Shown here: piece by piece, positions 58,700 through 64,000 of the stretch
How the letters are laid out: every line of letters begins with the position of its first letter
Numbering within the stretch: position 1 is the stretch's first letter
Source: Ailurus styani
Taxonomy: Eukaryota; Chordata; Mammalia; Carnivora; Ailuridae
Direction of reading: 5' to 3'
Assembly: GCA_002007465.1 (NCBI GenBank)
Contig: LNAC01000036.1
Span: forward strand, 3,136,895 to 3,200,894
Length of the DNA: 64,000 nucleotides
Translations under genes and position numbers: made by a program
Notes under the pieces: model-generated
Database searches by the model: none
Told to the model about the DNA's origin: nothing
The model's input: only the letters and a program-made list of their open reading frames with translations

Positions 58700-60470
58700 T
58701 GGATGGGGGTCGAGATCGCCCGTTGAGCACTTGCTATGTGCCAGGGACCGTGGCTGATGCTGTGCAGCCGCCCATCCTCCGTTCACCCTCCCAGCAGCCC
58801 ATGCGGCAGGTCTCGTTGCCCACTTGCCCACTCCGCTGAGATGTAAGCATCCTGGGGGCGTCGGGCTGAAGCCCGGGATGTTTTAGACTCTAAAACTCCA
58901 AGCTGTGCAAATGCGAGGGGGAAAAGGCTGGAAGAAACACACCAAACTGTCAACACCCGCCTGGGGAACAAGGGGACTTCCATTTTGCTTCTTTTTGTGT
59001 ATCTGTTAAGTCTTAATCCTCTTACTTGGGAATTAGCAGGATGGGGGCTGTGGGACCACGGCGAGTTTAGGTGCAGTCACATTAAACAAAACCAATTTAA
59101 AGATTCCTGTTAATCCTGGGTGGGGGGACGTCAAGTGGCAAGGCAGGGCTCTCTGGGACCGGGGGTGGGGGCACAGGACTGAGGCCTGACACCCAAACCT
59201 CAGAGACCTTCACACCGGTGGGCTCACCAGATGAGCTGTTCCTTCAAGCACTGGGTTGCTTTGAGGTTTTACCAGAGAGCTTGGGGGTGGACGTCTCCTC
59301 AGGCGATTTCCTGAGAAGCCGAAGCCTCCTCTGCCAAGTCTCTTCCCTGGCCTTGGTTCTGAGGAAGAGCTCGGTGAGAGGTCTCTCATCCTCTCCTTTT
59401 TCGTCCCTATTGCCCCCACTTGCCTGGTGACCCAAAGGCTTCAGGCAGAAGGCAGACCTGGGTGGAGCCCTGTGGCTTCTGCCACAAGCAAGCTGATAAG
59501 ATGCTGTCTGCCCTGGACCCCCATGCTGCCCGCCAAGGCCCCTGGGGTCGTGGGGTCACGGGCCATTTCCTACTGGAGTCTGAGAAGCCTTTGGGGCTTC
59601 TGAGGGCCAGCATTTCCTACTCTCCTCAGCCAGTTTTCAACACAAAGAGAGGAAAGGGTGGGATCAGGGGGGCTGGGGAGGAGGTGGGCTGCTGAGGGGA
59701 GGGCGGGGCCTGGAACAGGTTGAAGGCCTCTGCCCGAGCTATCGTGGAGGCTTGGCCTGCTCCACGGTTGGGGAACCCCACTACAGCTCACCATGGTATA
59801 TCTGGGGGTGCAGGCCAGTGCTCAGTAGCTTGGCCCAGAGGATGGTGTGGGGTCCAAGGCTTGCCAGCCACTCCCAGACCCCAGGAGCAGTAAGGCATCA
59901 GTCTCCTGCTCTCCTGGGCCTCGCCTGCAGGTTGCCCAGGGTGAGATTTCCTACTTCTTCAAAGACAACAGGGCAGATCTTGGGTGTCCCTCCCCCCGCC
60001 CCTTGAGCAGAGCATGTGGTAAGGGGAACTCGCCAAATCCAAAATGGTACCACTTCCCATCTCTTGCCTCCATGCTGGGTCTTCAGACCATCCAGAACCC
60101 AGCATGGATGGGTAGAAGAAGGGCTGGGGGGCCTGGCCTGGGGTCCCCACCCCTCCTAGACACACACTACGTGTAGGAAGCTGGGACACCCTTTCTCAGT
60201 GTGAATGAATGTCCGGTAAATGCTGTACTCTTTCTCTGTCCGTGCTCAGCAGGGCCAACCCTGGTCCCTGGGCCCCCCCTGCCTCTGGTCTGTGGAGGGC
60301 AGCCACCCCTCACTCTTCCTCGGAGCTCTGCCCCTCCCAGTGAGCCACTGGGAAGGAGCCCCGGTAGAACTGGGAACAAGGTCTCTTCGGCATGGAGGGC
60401 AGGTGCCCTAATCACAGCCTGGACTCACTCCTGTCACCCCAGGCCCTCCGGCCCAGGCCCTCTCACAAAG
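58700..60470. other. Downstream flank of MMP15
   Basis: GC-rich, no repeat of note. 59,040-59,110 (AGGTGCAGTCACATTAAACA, AACCAATTTAAAGATTCCTG) is unique-looking AT-rich sequence in GC-rich surroundings and could be conserved. Confidence 0.35.
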
Positions 60471-60474
60471 GAGG

Positions 60475-61966
60475 CCACGCTTGCCGGCTGTACAATTTAA
60501 TCAGTGCCGAGTATTTACAGAAAGAAATGTACGGGGGTGGACACTGCCCTCCATCCCTTGGCTGCCTCTCCGGTTCTGAGGACGGAGCGGGGAGCAAGCT
60601 GCCGGACCCGTGCTCCAGGCCAGCCCACGAGACTCGGGGCTCTGGGTGGCGGACCCGCATGCTCAGGGCTGAGGGGAAGCAGAGGGGACGGAGCCGGCTG
60701 TAAAGTACCATTTCCACAGCAGCCTTGCCTCCTGTTTGCTTTGGGAAGGAAAAGAAGGAGGAAGCGTCCCTGCCCTTGGGGCTGAGCCAAGGAGAAAGGG
60801 GAGTCTCCAGGCCACAGTGGGCTCCTTTGGGGACTCCACAGCCGCATCCCACAAGTCTGTGTGGGGGAAGAGCTGCTGGCCTCTCTCCACCCGTGTCCTT
60901 CCTCCCAGTGCCCTGGGGGACTGGGAGCTGGAGGGGAGGAACCCCCAAGCCGCGTGCCTGGTGGGCTGTGGGCACCCATCAGCCCCGTGTCTTCCTGGGA
61001 CAGCTGGGAGCCTGGCGGCTGGTGCCTGAGGCTTGTGGGGTTCCGAGACCCCTGAGGACGGTGGTGTGGGTGAGGGAGAGTGGGAGGAAGCCCAGGGAAG
61101 GAGCCCAGCTGGGTCATAGCTCAGAGAGGAGTGGATGGGAGCTGGAAGGCCAGCCTGGGGGTTGAGGTCCCTGGTGGAGGGGCCTTGGCAGACCCCCTTT
61201 GGTCCTTGGTAAGGCAGGCCCAGGGCCTCTTCTGCAGAGAGGGGAGGAGTTGTAGGTTCAAGGGGCTATGTGGGCGCTGGGGACTATGGGCCCCTTGGCT
61301 GGCCAGGGCCAGGGTGGGCGTCTTGGGCACGAGAAGCCTGGGTAACGGGTTGAGAGGGGTGGGCGGGGAAGGACTCAAAACTCCACATGACTCACGGCCA
61401 GTAGGCCACCTCACCCTCTGACCCCTGGGCGCTGGGGCTGACCCTGGGGGAAAGCTCTTCCTAAGGCAGAGATTCGGGTGGGTGGAGGCCACTCAGGCCC
61501 CACCAGTCTCCAAAGCTCGCCCAGGCTGAGGAGGGCCCAGGTCGGGAAGGAGCCTCGGAAACTCTTTGCCAATTTCCAGCTGCGTCTTCTGACCCTCTGC
61601 TTCCGTGGCTGTGGCCAAGGCAGAGGTGTTGTTGGGCGGGGCGGAGGGGGGGCTCACTCCCTGTCTGGAGCAGAACTGCATTTAGAAAGCTCTAACCCCC
61701 CTGCCCTGAGGGCCCGCTGCTGCTCCGTGTCAGCAAAGTAGAAACAAATACTCAATTAGTGTGCAAAACAAAAACAAAAACAAAAAAACCCAACAAAACC
61801 TGGGCATAAATAAACAACGGGGCAGGGCTGGCAGGGAGGTCGGAGGGCCTGGAGGGGCCCCCACCCAGGGGCTGAGGGAGCCCTGGAAGGCTCTGGCTGG
61901 GTGCCCCCCGCCCCGCCAGCCCCGGCCCCCTTAGCACCGTGCAGAGCAGGAGGGCGGCACGGCAGG
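60475..61966 (-). other. MMP15: MMP15 3' UTR
   Basis: About 1.5 kb of non-coding sequence after the stop codon with no intron signal. On the mRNA strand a T/G-rich stretch with TTTGTTTTTGTTTTTG and an AU-rich TTTATTTATG element lie within 200 nt of the stop (+ strand 61,766-61,815). These are candidates for RNA-binding-protein control. The extent depends on the polyadenylation call. Confidence 0.65.
60496..60501 (-). terminator. MMP15: Probable MMP15 polyadenylation signal
   Basis: On the minus strand ATTAAA, the commonest variant signal, is followed by TTGTACAGCC and, about 30 nt later, a TTTGTGAG GU-rich element. No AATAAA occurs on this strand between here and the stop codon. Confidence 0.6.
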
Positions 61967-62433
61967 TCAGACCCACTCCTGCAGAGAGCGCTTGCAGTAG
62001 AGGAGCACGCGGGGCGCGCCCTTGCGCTGCATCTGCACCAGGGCGTATGTGAGCCCCAGGACGCACAGCAGCAGCAGCAGCGGCGGCACCAGCACCATCA
62101 CCATGTTCACCGTCCGCGTGACCTCCTCCATCTGCACCACCACGCGGCTGCCCCCGTCCTCGTCGGCCCCCTCCCCGAAGTCCCCCTCGCCGCCGCCGCC
62201 GCCGGCCTCACGGCCCTCCTCGCCCTCCTCGCCGGCCCCACCCACCCCGGGCTCTGCACCCCCGTCGGGGTTGAAAGGCGGACGGGCCACATCGGGCCAT
62301 CGGGGTCCCGGCTCCACGTGCTCTTGGCAGCCCATGAAGTCCCGCAGGATGGATTTGGGGTAGCCTGGCTCCATCCGCAGACGCTCGTTGTCGAACTTCC
62401 AGTACTTGGTGCCCTTGTAGAAGTATGTGTAGG
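61967..62433 (-). CDS. MMP15: MMP15 last coding exon
   Basis: 467 bp. Acceptor CCCCACAG; completes a split alanine codon (G/CC), then 154 codons and TGA (61,967-61,969). Carries the end of the hemopexin domain, the stem, the transmembrane helix and the cytosolic tail. The stem is encoded by an unusually GC-rich stretch (about 62,150-62,260) with runs of Gly and Glu. Confidence 0.97.
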
Positions 62434-63950
62434 CTGTGGGGTGGGGGGGAAGCGGGGGTGAGTGGTGTCAGGCGGCACCTCCACCTACCGGCCCCAGACC
62501 CTCAAAGAAGACCAGGACATGCTGGAGGTGCCCCTGCTTTAAAGTACCCTCCTCACCTGCTGGCCTGATCATTTTCAAATCCGCCCCCTCCCAACGTACA
62601 GGAGCCATACCAGGCTCAGAGAGGGGCGGGTTTGGGTCAAGGGCCAGAGTATGCTTCTGGTACTTCCTGGCTGGGCTGACATTGATCCGGGTGGTACACG
62701 GAAGGGTCTTGCAGCCCACTGGGTCGCCTGGACTACAGTCAGGGGGCCCTGCTACCCTGTCCCATTACTGGCTCCACCCCACATCAGAGAGCCCAGTGTC
62801 TTGCTCAAGGCCACACAGCCAGCCTGCAGCCTTGGGCTGGAACAGAGCCCAGCGCTGCCTTGGATAAGCACTGCGGCCTTGGGCACTTTGCCCATGTCCC
62901 ATCAGCCCCAGGAGGGGTCAGTTCTGAACGAAGGGTGAGTCCATACTCTGCTGGACACATTGAGATCAGAGTGTCTGCAGAGTGATGCCATCCTACACAA
63001 ATGCCACGTGCCCTGCCTAAGAACTGGCAAAGCCAGCAGGGTCTTCCCTGAGCCCAGCAACCTGGAACTGGGGAACCAAGACTTGTGGTTTTTCTCAAGA
63101 TCGCCAGAGACCCCACTGGGGAAGTAAAAGCCTCAGCTCCCTGTTGCTCATAGTGACAGAGGTCAGGCTTCCCTTCCTTTCCACGTGGGAAAGTGGGCAC
63201 CCTGGGAGGACCCTTGCCCCCCATCTCCCCGAGCCAAGCTCACCATCCCCCCAGACTTCAGGCTCCCCGTGGGCTGCCCAGGCCTAGCTGGACTCTGCAG
63301 GGAGCAAGGCCATTCCAAGTGTCAGTTCTGGACACAGGCAGACCTTGGTTGGACTCGACTCTCCAACTCCCTTGTGGGGGGGACTTGGGGCCCTTAAACT
63401 CTCTGGTTCAGTTTGTCTGTAAAAAGGGGATGGAGACAATGCAGGAAGGGTCAGGAGAGTCACTCTCTGAAGCCCCCAGCCTGGGGTCTGACACAGCAGT
63501 GTCCCCATACCCACCATCACGATGCTGGTGAGTCCTGGGGGTGGAGGAGGGGGATGGTGAGTGCTAGGCAGACTGTAGGGGGTGGGCCCTGGTACCTGCA
63601 TCATTGCTCAGGAAGGCCCCTTTGGGGGACGTAGGGATCCCTTGCCAGACACTGATGGGCTTGGGGTAGCCGGGGTCTCCGCGCTGCGTCTCCTCATTGA
63701 AGCGCCAGTACCTGTGACCAAAAGCACCGGGCTGTGGGTTCTCTCTTGGGGGGGAGGGTTGGACCGCAGGCTTCTCCCTTTGGGGAAGGGGGTGCTCACC
63801 TGTCCTCCTGGAAGAAGAAGGTGTGGCCTGTGGGTTCCCACCAGATGGCCGTGTCGATGCGGTCATAGGGGATGCCCAGGCCATAGCTGGTCAGTGGCTG
63901 AGGGTAGCCGGGCTCCAGGTTCGCTTCTCGGAAGAGCCAGTAGCGGTCAC
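61967..63950 (-). CDS. MMP15: MMP15 (MT2-MMP), C-terminal part: last three coding exons
   Basis: Exons 63950-63800, 63711-63596 and 62433-61967 (minus strand) join in frame to give the last 244 or so residues of an expected total near 670. Visible in order: hemopexin blades with GDRYWLFREANLEPGYPQP, YWRFNEETQRGDPGYPKPIS and YTYFYKGTKYWKFDNE; the closing cysteine in DFMGCQEHVE; a Gly/Glu-rich stem; a single membrane helix around VLVPPLLLLLCVLG; and a 20-residue cytosolic tail ending LLYCKRSLQEWV. Family knowledge: a type I membrane metalloprotease that degrades pericellular matrix and activates proMMP-2; the hemopexin domain aids substrate and partner binding and the tail cysteine and LL pair are linked to palmitoylation and endocytosis in the MT1 relative. 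The tail separates it from MT1-MMP, which ends DKV. The propeptide, catalytic zinc site and promoter lie beyond the window edge. Confidence 0.97.
62434..63595 (-). other. MMP15: MMP15 intron before the last exon
   Basis: 1,162 bp, donor GCAG/GTACCA and acceptor CCACAG. Contains a MIR-like piece near 62,790-62,850 (GCTCAAGGCCACACAGCCAG, antisense) and no other recognised feature. Confidence 0.9.
63596..63711 (-). CDS. MMP15: MMP15 penultimate coding exon
   Basis: 116 bp: completes an arginine codon (AG/G), 38 codons of hemopexin sequence from YWRFNEE to FLSNDA, then the first base of an alanine codon. The preceding intron (63,712-63,799) is only 88 bp. Confidence 0.97.
63800..63950 (-). CDS. 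MMP15: MMP15 antepenultimate coding exon
   Basis: 151 bp: completes a glycine codon (G/GT), 49 codons from DRYWLFRE to FFFQED, then AG of an arginine codon. Acceptor CCTCCTGCAG, donor ACAG/GTGAGC. Confidence 0.97.
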
Positions 63951-64000
63951 CTGCAGGAGGGGGAGGTGAGTGAGGACGGGCCTGGGGCTGAGGGGGTGGG
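63951..64000 (-). other. MMP15: MMP15 upstream intron, cut by window edge
   Basis: Pyrimidine-rich on the minus strand, leading into the acceptor; the next exon is outside the window. Confidence 0.85.

Noticed and set aside
60515..61117. Minus-strand open frame of 200 codons downstream of the MMP15 stop
   Set aside because: Lies in the MMP15 3' UTR; Pro/Ser-rich and without family resemblance.

Overview
This is vertebrate nuclear DNA from a carnivoran mammal, most likely a mustelid or other musteloid. The evidence is many tRNA-Lys-type CAN SINEs, which occur only in Carnivora. The subfamily (a head reading CTCAGTGGGTTAAAGCCTCTGCC and a body with AGTAGGCAGAGAGGCAGGCAGAG on the opposite strand) is the one I associate with mink, ferret and otter rather than dog or cat. 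Genus and species cannot be read from the window. There are no operons, CRISPR arrays or prokaryotic features; the genes are split by introns and most of the DNA is non-coding.

Two protein-coding genes are supported. CFAP20 (193 codons, six coding exons, + strand) runs from a CpG-island promoter at about 9.2-9.9 kb to a polyadenylation signal at 22.15 kb; every exon joins in frame at GT/AG sites. MMP15 (MT2-MMP, - strand) enters from the right edge: its last three coding exons lie between 61,967 and 63,950, followed by a 3' UTR that probably ends near 60.48 kb. The genes converge tail to tail. This matches the human 16q21 order (MMP15 - CFAP20 - CSNK2A2) read in the opposite direction, so 1-9.2 kb should be the spacer towards CSNK2A2, of which I see no exon.

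The 38 kb between the two gene ends has no recognisable protein-coding gene. It holds CAN SINEs (several with clear target-site duplications), carnivore-specific and older L1 3' ends, L2 and MIR fossils, an MLT1-like LTR, MER5-like DNA-transposon fossils, microsatellites, and a GC-rich 17-bp minisatellite beside a YY1-like motif that could mark a non-coding RNA promoter.

The most unusual structure is a 162-bp segment at 33,662-33,823. It is a reverse-complement copy (161 of 162 identical) of 36,517-36,678 and sits in the middle of a young SINE, replacing about 20 bp of it. It looks like a templated, template-switch insertion, or an assembly error. I found no sign of a new multi-gene biological system here; the remaining findings concern genome structure and regulation.
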